A stretch of 49,590 bases of DNA from assembly GCA_012727625.1 (NCBI GenBank), contig JAAYGP010000274.1, positions 1-49,590 of the forward strand, written 5' to 3'. Shown here in pieces: positions 19,253 through 28,128 of this stretch (position 1 is its first letter; each line of letters begins with the position of its first letter). The translations under genes and the position numbers were made by a program. This stretch comes from Clostridiaceae bacterium (GTDB lineage Bacteria > Bacillota > Clostridia > DSM-8532). The notes below the pieces were generated by a model, which had not been told where the DNA came from, searched no databases, and worked only from the letters and a program-made list of their open reading frames with translations.

Positions 19253-20272
19253 ATGACTGTTATAGTTACCGGTGGTGCCGGATTCATTGGTTCCAACTTT
19301 ATATTCTATATGCTTAAGAGATATCCTGATTATAGGATAATATGTCTTGATAAACTTACTTATGCGGGAAATTTTTCTACTCTGGCTTCGGTAATGGACA
19401 ACCCACGGTTCAGATTCGTAAGGGCAGATATTTGTGACCGTAAGGCTGTATATAATCTTTTTGAGGAAGAACATCCAGACATCGTAGTAAATTTTGCAGC
19501 TGAGAGCCATGTGGATAGAAGTATCGAGAATCCATGCCTGTTTCTCAAAACAAATATTATAGGTACTGCCACAATAATGGATGCTTGCAGGGAATATGGT
19601 ATAATCAGATATCATCAGGTATCAACTGACGAGGTTTATGGTGATCTTCCCCTTGACCGTCCTGATTTGTTATTTACTGAAGAGACGCCAATTCGTACAA
19701 GCTCTCCATACTCAAGTTCCAAGGCAGCAGCCGACCTTTTGGTTCTTGCCTATCACAGAACTTATGGTTTGCCTGTAACCATCAGCCGCTGTTCAAACAA
19801 CTATGGGCCGTATCACTTTCCGGAGAAGTTAATCCCGTTGATGATTATAAATGCTCTGAGTGACAAACCATTACCTGTTTATGGAGAAGGTATAAATGTC
19901 CGTGATTGGCTTTATGTAGAAGATCACTGTAAGGCTATAGATTTAATCATACACAAGGGCAGAGCCGGTGAAGTCTATAACATTGGAGGCCGCAATGAGA
20001 TGCGGAACATAGATGTTGTAAAGATGATTTGTGATGCTCTTGGAAAACCATATACTCTGATTAGATTTGTAACCGATCGTAAAGGTCATGATTTGAGATA
20101 CGCAATTGATGCTACAAAGATTCATAATGAGTTGGGCTGGTTTCCTGAGACAAAATTCGCTGACGGAATTAAAAAGACAGTTCAATGGTATTTGGATAAC
20201 CGTGAGTGGTGGGAAACTATTATCAGCGGAGAGTACCAAAATTACTATGAAAAAATGTACGGGAACATATAA
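19253..20272 (+). CDS. rfbB: dTDP-glucose 4,6-dehydratase
   Basis: This extended short-chain dehydrogenase (339 residues) has the TGGAGFIGSNF nucleotide-binding motif, ESHVDRSIENP, and the TDEVYGDL and YSSSKAAADLL active-site segments (Y-x3-K). It converts dTDP-glucose to dTDP-4-keto-6-deoxyglucose. AGGAGGTG precedes the ATG. Confidence 0.95.
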   Translation: MTVIVTGGAGFIGSNFIFYMLKRYPDYRIICLDKLTYAGNFSTLASVMDNPRFRFVRADICDRKAVYNLFEEEHPDIVVNFAAESHVDRSIENPCLFLKTNIIGTATIMDACREYGIIRYHQVSTDEVYGDLPLDRPDLLFTEETPIRTSSPYSSSKAAADLLVLAYHRTYGLPVTISRCSNNYGPYHFPEKLIPLMIINALSDKPLPVYGEGINVRDWLYVEDHCKAIDLIIHKGRAGEVYNIGGRNEMRNIDVVKMICDALGKPYTLIRFVTDRKGHDLRYAIDATKIHNELGWFPETKFADGIKKTVQWYLDNREWWETIISGEYQNYYEKMYGNI

Positions 20273-20329
20273 TATAACGATTTGTTATGTAAAAAATAAA
20301 AATTTAAAGACAGGAAGGAGATCAAAATA

Positions 20330-21460
20330 ATGGCCATACAAGTTTTAAAGCCAAAGTTCCATATAGATGAGTGTCTTGATGCAGTGAAAGTGTGTCTGGA
20401 AATGGGTTGGACAGGAATGGGATTCAAGACAGTAGAGTTTGAAGAAGAATGGAAGAAATATACAGGCCATCCTAACGCCCATTTCATTAATTCCAATACC
20501 GCAGGTCTGCACCTTGCAGTAAAAATTTTAAAAATGGCGAATGGCTGGAGTGATGGCGATGAAATCATTTCGTCCCCTATAACCTTTGTTTCAACAAACC
20601 ATGCCATCTTTTATGAAAATATGCATGTTACATTTGCCGATGTTGACGAATACCTCTGTATTGACCCTGATGATGTTGAAAAAAAAATCAACGGTAAAAC
20701 TCGTGCGGTAATTTTTGTCGGATACGGTGGACGTGTCGGCAGGCTTGACAAAATAATTGAAATCTGCAGAAAGAATAATCTTAAACTTATTCTTGATGCA
20801 GCCCACATGTCCGGCACCCGTGTAAATGGAGTTTGTCCAGGTACATGGGATGGAGTTGATGTTGCCGTATATTCATTTCAGGCAGTAAAGAACCTTCCTA
20901 CCGGCGATAGTGGCATGATCTGCTTCAAAGAAGAGCGTTTTGATAAATTGGCACGTCAAATTGCCTGGCTTGGTATTAACAAAGATACATACGCCCGCTC
21001 AAACAAAGGCACATATTCTTGGAAATATGATGTTGATTATATTGGATATAAGTATAATGGTAACGCCATTATGGCAGCGATTGCCCTAGTTCAGTTAAAG
21101 TATCTGGATGAAGAGAATGCAAGAAGACGTCAGATTGTTGAAAGGTACAATAGGGGTTTTAAAGATAATAAAAATATACAAATAATTCCTGCGAATTATG
21201 CTGATGAATGTTCTTTTCATCTGTATGAACTGGTTGTTCCTGACAGGGAAGCATTGTTGGATTACCTGTCACAGAGAGGAATCAACTGCGGTGTGCACTA
21301 TCGTGATAATACGGAGTATAGTATGTATCACTATGCCAAGGGTACTTGCCCGCATGCTCATGTAATAAGTCAGCACCTCATTAGTATGCCACTTCATATG
21401 TGGCTGACCGATGATGAAGTGTATAGTATTATTGATGCTGTAAATGGGTTTTTAAAATGA
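20330..21460 (+). CDS. DegT/DnrJ/EryC1/StrS-family sugar aminotransferase
   Basis: The 376-residue PLP enzyme has an SFQAVKNLPTGDSG segment with K187 as the PLP lysine and the DAAHMSGT aspartate/histidine region typical of nucleotide-sugar aminotransferases. Placed directly after rfbA-rfbB and overlapping an N-acetyltransferase by 4 bases (ATGA), it probably aminates a dTDP-4-keto-6-deoxyhexose, at C4 by analogy. Whether it acts before or after the 3,5-epimerase RfbC is not decidable from sequence. Confidence 0.85.
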   Translation: MAIQVLKPKFHIDECLDAVKVCLEMGWTGMGFKTVEFEEEWKKYTGHPNAHFINSNTAGLHLAVKILKMANGWSDGDEIISSPITFVSTNHAIFYENMHVTFADVDEYLCIDPDDVEKKINGKTRAVIFVGYGGRVGRLDKIIEICRKNNLKLILDAAHMSGTRVNGVCPGTWDGVDVAVYSFQAVKNLPTGDSGMICFKEERFDKLARQIAWLGINKDTYARSNKGTYSWKYDVDYIGYKYNGNAIMAAIALVQLKYLDEENARRRQIVERYNRGFKDNKNIQIIPANYADECSFHLYELVVPDREALLDYLSQRGINCGVHYRDNTEYSMYHYAKGTCPHAHVISQHLISMPLHMWLTDDEVYSIIDAVNGFLK

Positions 21461-21981
21461 GTAAAGTAGTTTTAAGAAAAATCAATGAGTTAGATACAGC
21501 AAACATTGTACGGTGGAGAAATTCAGAATCAGTAAAGATGAATCTTTTTACTCAATCTGAACTAAGTGCAGAGCAACATTTGGATTGGCTGAAGAATAAG
21601 GTTGAATCCGGACTCTGTGATCAATATATTATTGTTATTTCGGAAGATAACACATGCACTGATGTTGGCACCGTGATCATCAAGAATATTGATAGGAAAA
21701 ATAAAAAAGGCGAATTTGGCATTTTTATCGGTGAAGAGTCTTATAGGGGAAAAGGCTATGCCCAAGAAGCAACTAAACAGATTCTTGAAATAGGATTTTC
21801 AGAGTTAAATTTAAACCGTATATATCTCTATGTAATGTCTGATAACATAGCTGGAATAAAGGCATACAAAAAAGCCGGGTTTGAAATAGAAGGAATTCTT
21901 AAGGAAGATTATCTTCGGGGAGATAAGTTTATAGATATAGTAGTAATGGGTATAACAAAGGGAAAATGGAAACTGAGATAA
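21457..21981 (+). CDS. GNAT N-acetyltransferase (amino-sugar type, PseH-like)
   Basis: A 174-residue GNAT protein: strand/helix start with IVRWRNSESVKMNLFTQSEL, the acetyl-CoA loop EESYRGKGYAQEA (R/Q-x-x-G-x-G/A) at about residues 96-108, and YKKAGFEIEGILKE. The start resembles PseH-like enzymes that acetylate 4-amino sugars. The 4-base overlap with the aminotransferase indicates translational coupling, which supports acetylation of that product. Confidence 0.82.
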   Translation: MSKVVLRKINELDTANIVRWRNSESVKMNLFTQSELSAEQHLDWLKNKVESGLCDQYIIVISEDNTCTDVGTVIIKNIDRKNKKGEFGIFIGEESYRGKGYAQEATKQILEIGFSELNLNRIYLYVMSDNIAGIKAYKKAGFEIEGILKEDYLRGDKFIDIVVMGITKGKWKLR

Positions 21982-22017
21982 TAGCCAATACTATTATTAT
22001 ATGAGGAGTTGACGATA

Positions 22018-22596
22018 ATGTCTCAAATAGAAGTAATAAAGAATCCTAATGGCATAGAAGGTTTAGCAGTTATAAAACCGACAGTGCATAGAGATTCACG
22101 TGGTTATTTTGTAGAAACATATAATCAAAAAGAAATGGAAGAGGCTGGCCTTTTCCTGACATTTGTTCAGGATAACCAGAGTAAATCTTATAAGGGTGTT
22201 CTTCGAGGTTTGCATTTTCAGAAAAATTATCCGCAAGGCAAGCTGGTGCGTGTAATTCAGGGAGCTGTTTATGATGTAGCAGTTGATTTACGCAAAAACA
22301 GTCCCACCTATGGCTCTTATTATGGTATTATTCTTACAGATACCAATTTTCTTCAGTTTTTCATACCAAAGGGCTTTGCACATGGATTTTTAGTTCTCTC
22401 CGATGAGGCTGTGTTTGCATATAAATGCACAGATTATTACCACCCAAACGATGAAGGTGGACTTGCATGGGATGATCCTGATATTGGAATTAAATGGCCG
22501 TTGGATGGAATAGAAAAAGTAAAGCTGAGTGAGAAAGATAAGGCTAATCCGATCCTTAAAAAGATCGAAACGAGTGGCTTTAAGTTTATGTTTTGA
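22018..22596 (+). CDS. rfbC: dTDP-4-dehydrorhamnose 3,5-epimerase (RfbC-like cupin)
   Basis: The 192-residue cupin has the family signatures DSRGYFVETYNQ, QDNQSKSYKGVLRGLHFQ, the VYDVAVDLRKNSPTYG catalytic core and FIPKGFAHGF. It epimerises dTDP-4-keto-6-deoxyglucose at C3 and C5. ATG 22018 has GAGGAG nine bases upstream; the in-frame TTG at 22009 has none at a usable distance. No rfbD reductase follows, so the pathway probably diverts to an L-configured amino sugar rather than rhamnose. That is inference. Confidence 0.9.
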   Translation: MSQIEVIKNPNGIEGLAVIKPTVHRDSRGYFVETYNQKEMEEAGLFLTFVQDNQSKSYKGVLRGLHFQKNYPQGKLVRVIQGAVYDVAVDLRKNSPTYGSYYGIILTDTNFLQFFIPKGFAHGFLVLSDEAVFAYKCTDYYHPNDEGGLAWDDPDIGIKWPLDGIEKVKLSEKDKANPILKKIETSGFKFMF

Positions 22597-22775
22597 TTTA
22601 TCCCATAAATCACCAGTCACTTTGGAGATTTATAATACATTGTAATCTTAATCAATTGCATATAAGTTTATAACTTTCATATTGGTGGTTAGTCTAGAGA
22701 AGTTTTTAGTTTTATGATGGCAAATGTAATTAATTATAATCAATAAAATGATTTATATGGAGGAGAGTAATTAAA

Positions 22776-24149
22776 ATGAGTTTTGACGATCTTTATAATG
22801 GAATCGTAAACAGAAAAGAAAAAATCAGTTTGATAGGACTTGGCTACGTGGGATTACCTATAGCTGTATCATTTTCAAAAAGAGCAGATGTTATAGGTTT
22901 TGACATAAGCAAAGAAAAGATTAATTTATATAAAAATGGTATAGACCCTACGAAAGAAGTAGGAAATGAGGCCATAGCTGCTTGTATGGTGGATTTTACT
23001 TCTGACGAAACAAGACTAAGAGAAGCAAAGTTTCACATAGTAGCTGTTCCAACTCCAGTAAATGCGGATCATACACCTGACTTATCTCCAGTTACCGGAG
23101 CAAGCACCATTTTAGGGCGCAATCTTTGCAGAGGTTCAATTGTTGTTTATGAATCAACAGTATACCCCGGAGTAACAGAGGATATATGTGTTCCCATATT
23201 GGAGAAAGAATCTGGATTGAAGTGTGGAGTGGATTTTAAAGTAGGTTACTCTCCGGAAAGAATTAATCCTGGTGATAAAATACATAGACTTGAGACTATC
23301 GTAAAAGTCGTCTCTGGTATGGATGAAGAATCTTTAGATGTTATTGCCAAAGTCTATGAACTTGTGGTAAAAGCCGGTGTGTATAGAGCAGAATCAATAA
23401 TGGTTGCCGAAGCAGCTAAGGTTATCGAGAACTCCCAAAGAGATATTAACATAGCTTTTATGAATGAGCTGTCCATTATTTTCAATAAAATTGGAATTGA
23501 CACTAAGGCTGTATTGAAAGCAGCTAAAACTAAATGGAATTTCCTAGATTTCTCCCCTGGATTGGTTGGCGGTCATTGTATAGGGGTTGACCCATATTAT
23601 CTAACTTACAAAGCTGAGCAGATTGGTTACCATTCTCAGATAATTTTGTCCGGTAGGCGTATAAATGATGATATGGGTAAATATGTAGCAGAAAATACTG
23701 TAAAAAAGATGATTCAGGCAAATAAACCTATTAAAGGAGCACATATAGCTATCCTTGGTATTACTTTTAAAGAAAATTGTCCGGATTGCAGAAATTCCAG
23801 GGTTATTGATATTATAAAAGAGTTAAATGAATATGGAGTAAATATTCAGGTAATAGATCCAGTAGCTGATGTAAGAGAAGTTGAAAGAGAATATGGAATT
23901 AAATTAGGGAAGATTGAGGATATAAAAGGAGTAGACGCAGTAATTTTTGCCGTAGCACACAAAGAATTTGCTGATCTGAAACTTCGTATAATTAAGAATT
24001 GGTATCGGACAGACACCAATCAAACCCATAATGGAGAAGTATCTGTAGCCTCTAAATGTGACAGCTCTAAAACTGTTCTTATCGATGTAAAAGGTATTTT
24101 TGACATAAAAGAAGCAGAAGAATTAAATTATTTATACTGGAGGCTTTAG
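22776..24149 (+). CDS. UDP-HexNAc 6-dehydrogenase (WbpA/TviB-type nucleotide-sugar dehydrogenase)
   Basis: The 457-residue NAD-dependent enzyme shows the GLGYVGLPIAVSF Rossmann start, STVYPGVTED, and C268 in GGHCIGVDPYY as the catalytic cysteine. LGITFKENCPDCRNSRV is typical of the UDP-GlcNAc/GalNAc dehydrogenases of Vi-antigen and O-antigen loci. It oxidises C6 to a uronic acid. It pairs with the next gene, one base away, to give UDP-HexNAcA. The GGAGGAGAG ribosome binding site is strong. Confidence 0.87.
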   Translation: MSFDDLYNGIVNRKEKISLIGLGYVGLPIAVSFSKRADVIGFDISKEKINLYKNGIDPTKEVGNEAIAACMVDFTSDETRLREAKFHIVAVPTPVNADHTPDLSPVTGASTILGRNLCRGSIVVYESTVYPGVTEDICVPILEKESGLKCGVDFKVGYSPERINPGDKIHRLETIVKVVSGMDEESLDVIAKVYELVVKAGVYRAESIMVAEAAKVIENSQRDINIAFMNELSIIFNKIGIDTKAVLKAAKTKWNFLDFSPGLVGGHCIGVDPYYLTYKAEQIGYHSQIILSGRRINDDMGKYVAENTVKKMIQANKPIKGAHIAILGITFKENCPDCRNSRVIDIIKELNEYGVNIQVIDPVADVREVEREYGIKLGKIEDIKGVDAVIFAVAHKEFADLKLRIIKNWYRTDTNQTHNGEVSVASKCDSSKTVLIDVKGIFDIKEAEELNYLYWRL

Positions 24150-24150
24150 A

Positions 24151-25125
24151 ATGGGTTATAAACATTTAAAATTTGCTCGGGATAGTATTTTCCTGGTAAC
24201 TGGAGGTGCTGGTTTTATTGGATCTAACCTTTGTGAAGCTATATTGAATATGGGTTTTAAAGTAGTATGTTTAGATAATTTCTCCACCGGAAAAAGAGAA
24301 AACATTGAGGAATTTCTTGATAATAAAAATTTTAGATTAATTGAAGGTGACATACGCAATTTGGAAACCTGTATGATGGCTTGTGACAGGGTAGATTATG
24401 TTCTACATCAAGCGGCTTGGGGATCAGTACCTCGAAGTATAGAGATGCCTTTATTATATGAAGAGATAAATATTAAGGGTACCCTTAATATGATGGAGGC
24501 AGCTAGGCGGCAAAAGGTTAAGAAATTTGTTTATGCCTCTAGTTCATCAGTATACGGAGATCACCCGATATTGCCCAAAAAAGAGGGACAAGAGGGAAAA
24601 CTACTTTCCCCTTATGCACTGACAAAAAGGGTTAATGAAGAGTACGGAAGACTTTATAAAGAGTTATATGGTTTGAATACCTATGGTTTGAGGTATTTTA
24701 ATGTATTTGGCAGGAGACAGAATCCGGATGGAATTTATGCTGCAGTTATTCCCAAGTTTATCAAACAACTTATGAATAACGAAAGACCTACCATTCATGG
24801 AGATGGAAATCAGTCAAGAGATTTTACATATATAGAAAACGTAATAGAAGCTAACATTAAAGCTTGTTTAGCAAAACCAGAGGTAGCAGGACAATCTTTT
24901 AACATAGCTTATGGAGGTGAAGTATTCCTAATTGATATTTATTATTTACTGTGCAAAGTATTAGAAAAAAATATAGAACCAATTTTCGGTGAAGAAAGGC
25001 GTGGAGATATCAAACATAGCCATGCTGATATAAGTAAAGCAAGAGATCTTTTGGGATATGAACCCGAGTGGAGCTTTGAGCAAGGAATTAAGGTTGCGAT
25101 TAGGTGGTATTTGGAAAATATATAA
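24151..25125 (+). CDS. UDP-HexNAc(A) 4-epimerase (WbpP/TviC-type)
   Basis: This 324-residue extended SDR has VTGGAGFIGSNL, the HQAAWGSVPRSIE segment characteristic of the WbpP/TviC group, SSSSVYGD and YALTKRVNEEY (Y-x3-K). It interconverts gluco and galacto UDP-HexNAc sugars; with the dehydrogenase upstream the likely product is UDP-GalNAcA. Spacing of one base implies the same transcript. Confidence 0.87.
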   Translation: MGYKHLKFARDSIFLVTGGAGFIGSNLCEAILNMGFKVVCLDNFSTGKRENIEEFLDNKNFRLIEGDIRNLETCMMACDRVDYVLHQAAWGSVPRSIEMPLLYEEINIKGTLNMMEAARRQKVKKFVYASSSSVYGDHPILPKKEGQEGKLLSPYALTKRVNEEYGRLYKELYGLNTYGLRYFNVFGRRQNPDGIYAAVIPKFIKQLMNNERPTIHGDGNQSRDFTYIENVIEANIKACLAKPEVAGQSFNIAYGGEVFLIDIYYLLCKVLEKNIEPIFGEERRGDIKHSHADISKARDLLGYEPEWSFEQGIKVAIRWYLENI

Positions 25126-25248
25126 ATGTGAAACAATCCAAGAACTTATTTACATCCAAAGCGAATAGATATGCATAAAAAACTAAACAATACATATAAG
25201 ATAAGTTTAAATTATAGTTTATACCGAAGGAAAGTTGGGGGAATCAAA

Positions 25249-27900
25249 ATGATAATAAAAAACGGCATCAAACCTGTTACATGTATAATCCTCTGCGCAG
25301 GCAGAGGAACGAGGATGCAATCCAAAGACACCCACAAAGTGTGTTTCCCTATTGGCGGAAAACCGGCTATATTGCATTCCATGGAAAGATATAAGGCTGC
25401 TGGGTTAACCAGGTTTACCGTGGTTGTCGGGACCATGGCAGAACAGGTGATGTCCGTAATCTCCTCAACGTATGACGGTATAAACTACGCTTTCCAGAAA
25501 GAAGCTCTTGGCACAGGCAATGCGGCAAGGATCGGTTTTGAATCCATCGAAGCCTATGATCCTCAGGGAGCAATAATGGTTACCATGGGGGATAAAATAA
25601 TTGAACACCGGGTGATTGAACGCCTTATGTCGGAATTCTATGAAAATGATTTGGATTTGGCTTTTGTCGCAGGGCCCAGGGAGTTTAACCCGGCAGGCGG
25701 ACATGTGGTTATTGATGATGGGAAAGTATGCGGTATTGTGGAAAGCCTGGATATTGAAAAGGCCAAATTATATAATCGCATTTTAAACCAGCTTCAAACC
25801 GGTGCTTATCGTGACATTGATCCGCGGGAAAACATAAAGGAAATTTCAAAAAACATTATATCCTCCGAAAGAAAACGGGAAAAAATAATTAAGCAGCTAG
25901 AAAATATAATGGAGCAAATATGTAACGGCGAAACAGAAAAAGCCATTTTATTGCTTAAGGAAAACGCAGCCATTAAGCTTGGTGGTAGGACTTATGAACC
26001 TGGGTTTCTGGAAAAGGCTCAATATGTAAACTCTGCCATATATATTTTTAAAACCGATGCATTCAAATTTGGTCTTTCAAAAATGACAACCCAAAATGCA
26101 GACAGAGAAGAATATTTAACAGAAGCTATCAACAGCATCTGCAGTTCAAGGGAATATAAAACGTCTGTCATTGTTGTTAAGGAACAAGAAAGCATATTAA
26201 CATATAACAATGTGGTTGAATTACTGCAGGTTGAAGAAATCCTGACAGGCTCAAAAGATCAGTTGAGCTTAAAAAAGAGTGAATATAAGCCGGTTGATGA
26301 ATGGATTGCCCTGTTTAAGGAAATGCCCGATTCTTTGCATAATATCTTAACTGATATATATGGCGACAATCCCGAAAGAATTGAAGAGAGAAGAGCTGAG
26401 TATATAAAGGTTCTGGAGCACTTTCGCAAAAGGTACGGAGCAAATAAAAAAGTGGTAATAACCAGAGCTCCGGGGCGGATTAATTTAATGGGTCGCCATG
26501 TGGAACACAGGGGAGGGAATGTCAATGTTATCTCAATTGACAAAGAGGTAATATGTGTTGCATCGCCTAACCCGGCGCAAGTAAACGTAACAAATGTAAG
26601 CTCCGATTATGAAGAAGGAAAGTTTTCAATTGAAGAATACTTTAAAAATGTCAATTGGGATAACTGGCTTGGTTATTTGGAATCAAGTGAAATATCCAAA
26701 AAGATCCTGGAAAAGCAGGGCGACTGGCTGAACTATGTAAAAGCTCCGATCATAAGGCTTCAGTATCTTTACAAGGACAGAAAGCTTACAGGAATGGATA
26801 TGGCGTTTAACGGCAATATTCCTGTTGCAGCCGGGCTTTCAAGCTCATCAGCCATTGTTGTTGCAACTGCCGAAGCTGCCGTGGCGTTAAATAACCTGGA
26901 TGTTAAACCGCAAAAGTTTGTGGATTTATGCGGGGAAGGCGAATGGTTCGTTGGTTCGAGAGGAGGAGCAGGGGATCATGCCGCAATAAAATTCGGTCAA
27001 AGAGGCTATATAGCAACATTGGGTTTCTTCCCTTTCAGATATAAAGGATCCTTTGAGTTTCCAAAGGGTTACAAACTGTTAATAGCAAATTCATTTGTCA
27101 AAGCCAACAAGACAACAAACGCCAGGGATTTGTTTAATCAGCGTGTTGCGTCTTATGAATTTGGGTTTATGATGTTTAAAGACAAATTTCCGGAATATAA
27201 AGATAAGGTTCGTCATATCAGAGACATTAACCCTGAAAACCTGGGCGTCACCCCCAGCAAAATATATTCAATGCTTCTTGAAATTCCGGAAAAGATTCCA
27301 TCCGATAAAATATCAAGCATTATTTCCCCGGAATATGCCAATGATATAAAAAGGATTATGAAAACCCACAAAGTGCCGAAAGAGTATGAGATTCGTTCCG
27401 TATTAATGTATGGAATAGCAGAATGCAGGAGATCCTTTATATTCGGAAAGCTTATGGAAAAGGGAGACTTAGAGGGTGTTGGCCGCATGATGAAAATTAG
27501 TCATGACGGGGACAGAGTGGCCAGACTGGATGAAAATAATAAAATGCAAAAATATGAATACGATTTGTCAGACGATGTTTTAAAAAGCCTGATTGATGAC
27601 TTAAAAAGCGAAGACGTAAGTCGGGTATATTCCGCACAAATTGAAAACCAGCCCGGAGGATATGCCTGCTCCACACCTGAGATTGACTTCATTGTTGACA
27701 CAGTAAACAGGATTGATGGTGTTTTAGGCGCGCAATTGTCAGGCGCTGGCCTTGGTGGATGTGTCATGATATTAGCCAAAGACGAAGCTGTTGAAAAAAT
27801 AGTATCAACACTTAAGAAATGCTACTATGAACCGGGAGATTTTGATGATGGAATAACAATATCAATCCCGGTAAAAGGCTCAGGACTTATCGGGATATAA
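25249..27900 (+). CDS. Bifunctional GlmU-like nucleotidyltransferase / galactokinase-like GHMP kinase
   Basis: The 883-residue protein fuses two enzymes. Residues about 10-370 are a GlmU-like sugar-1-phosphate nucleotidyltransferase (LCAGRGTRMQSKDTHKV, VVVGTMAEQV, KEALGTGNAA), with a helical insertion around 190-245. Residues about 395-883 are a GHMP kinase with the galactokinase-type signature APGRINLMGRHVEHRGG near 405, the ATP loop AAGLSSSSAIVV near 527, and LSGAGLGGCVMI near 830. The usual G-E-H of the galactokinase signature is G-R-H here, so the sugar is probably not galactose. The two steps would convert a free sugar to an NDP-sugar. ATG 25249 has GGGGGA 6 bases upstream; an upstream in-frame ATG at 25171 has no ribosome binding site. 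Confidence 0.8.
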   Translation: MIIKNGIKPVTCIILCAGRGTRMQSKDTHKVCFPIGGKPAILHSMERYKAAGLTRFTVVVGTMAEQVMSVISSTYDGINYAFQKEALGTGNAARIGFESIEAYDPQGAIMVTMGDKIIEHRVIERLMSEFYENDLDLAFVAGPREFNPAGGHVVIDDGKVCGIVESLDIEKAKLYNRILNQLQTGAYRDIDPRENIKEISKNIISSERKREKIIKQLENIMEQICNGETEKAILLLKENAAIKLGGRTYEPGFLEKAQYVNSAIYIFKTDAFKFGLSKMTTQNADREEYLTEAINSICSSREYKTSVIVVKEQESILTYNNVVELLQVEEILTGSKDQLSLKKSEYKPVDEWIALFKEMPDSLHNILTDIYGDNPERIEERRAEYIKVLEHFRKRYGANKKVVITRAPGRINLMGRHVEHRGGNVNVISIDKEVICVASPNPAQVNVTNVSSDYEEGKFSIEEYFKNVNWDNWLGYLESSEISKKILEKQGDWLNYVKAPIIRLQYLYKDRKLTGMDMAFNGNIPVAAGLSSSSAIVVATAEAAVALNNLDVKPQKFVDLCGEGEWFVGSRGGAGDHAAIKFGQRGYIATLGFFPFRYKGSFEFPKGYKLLIANSFVKANKTTNARDLFNQRVASYEFGFMMFKDKFPEYKDKVRHIRDINPENLGVTPSKIYSMLLEIPEKIPSDKISSIISPEYANDIKRIMKTHKVPKEYEIRSVLMYGIAECRRSFIFGKLMEKGDLEGVGRMMKISHDGDRVARLDENNKMQKYEYDLSDDVLKSLIDDLKSEDVSRVYSAQIENQPGGYACSTPEIDFIVDTVNRIDGVLGAQLSGAGLGGCVMILAKDEAVEKIVSTLKKCYYEPGDFDDGITISIPVKGSGLIGI

Positions 27901-27980
27901 GACAAAAGACAAGTGATGGCTCCGTCTTGTAGCTTATGATGGTGATTTTAACGTCGCTTTATAATAGTATTGAAAAATAG

Positions 27981-28064
27981 TCGCAAACCGATGTGCAACG
28001 AAAACAAAAAAATCGCTTCAGGATGCAACGATAAATAATGCGGTAAAGCAGGCGTTGCATCAGG
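27981..28064. repeat. Intergenic repeat, copy 1
   Basis: About 85 bases align without large gaps to 31712-31795 at roughly 70-75% by eye, sharing TGCAACGA, AAAATCG, ATGCAACGATAA and GCGTTGC in the same order. It lies between the kinase fusion and the B12 protein gene and is more degenerate than copy 2. Function unknown. Confidence 0.55.
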
Positions 28065-28128
28065 GAAGTGCTTATGGTAATGCCCTACCGGGTAAAAAAG
28101 TTGTATGTTCAAAAAGGAGAATTAAAAA

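Noticed and set aside
27901..28128. Cobalamin riboswitch before the B12-binding protein
   Set aside because: No B12 box or typical long riboswitch core was seen; the space is largely taken by the intergenic repeat.
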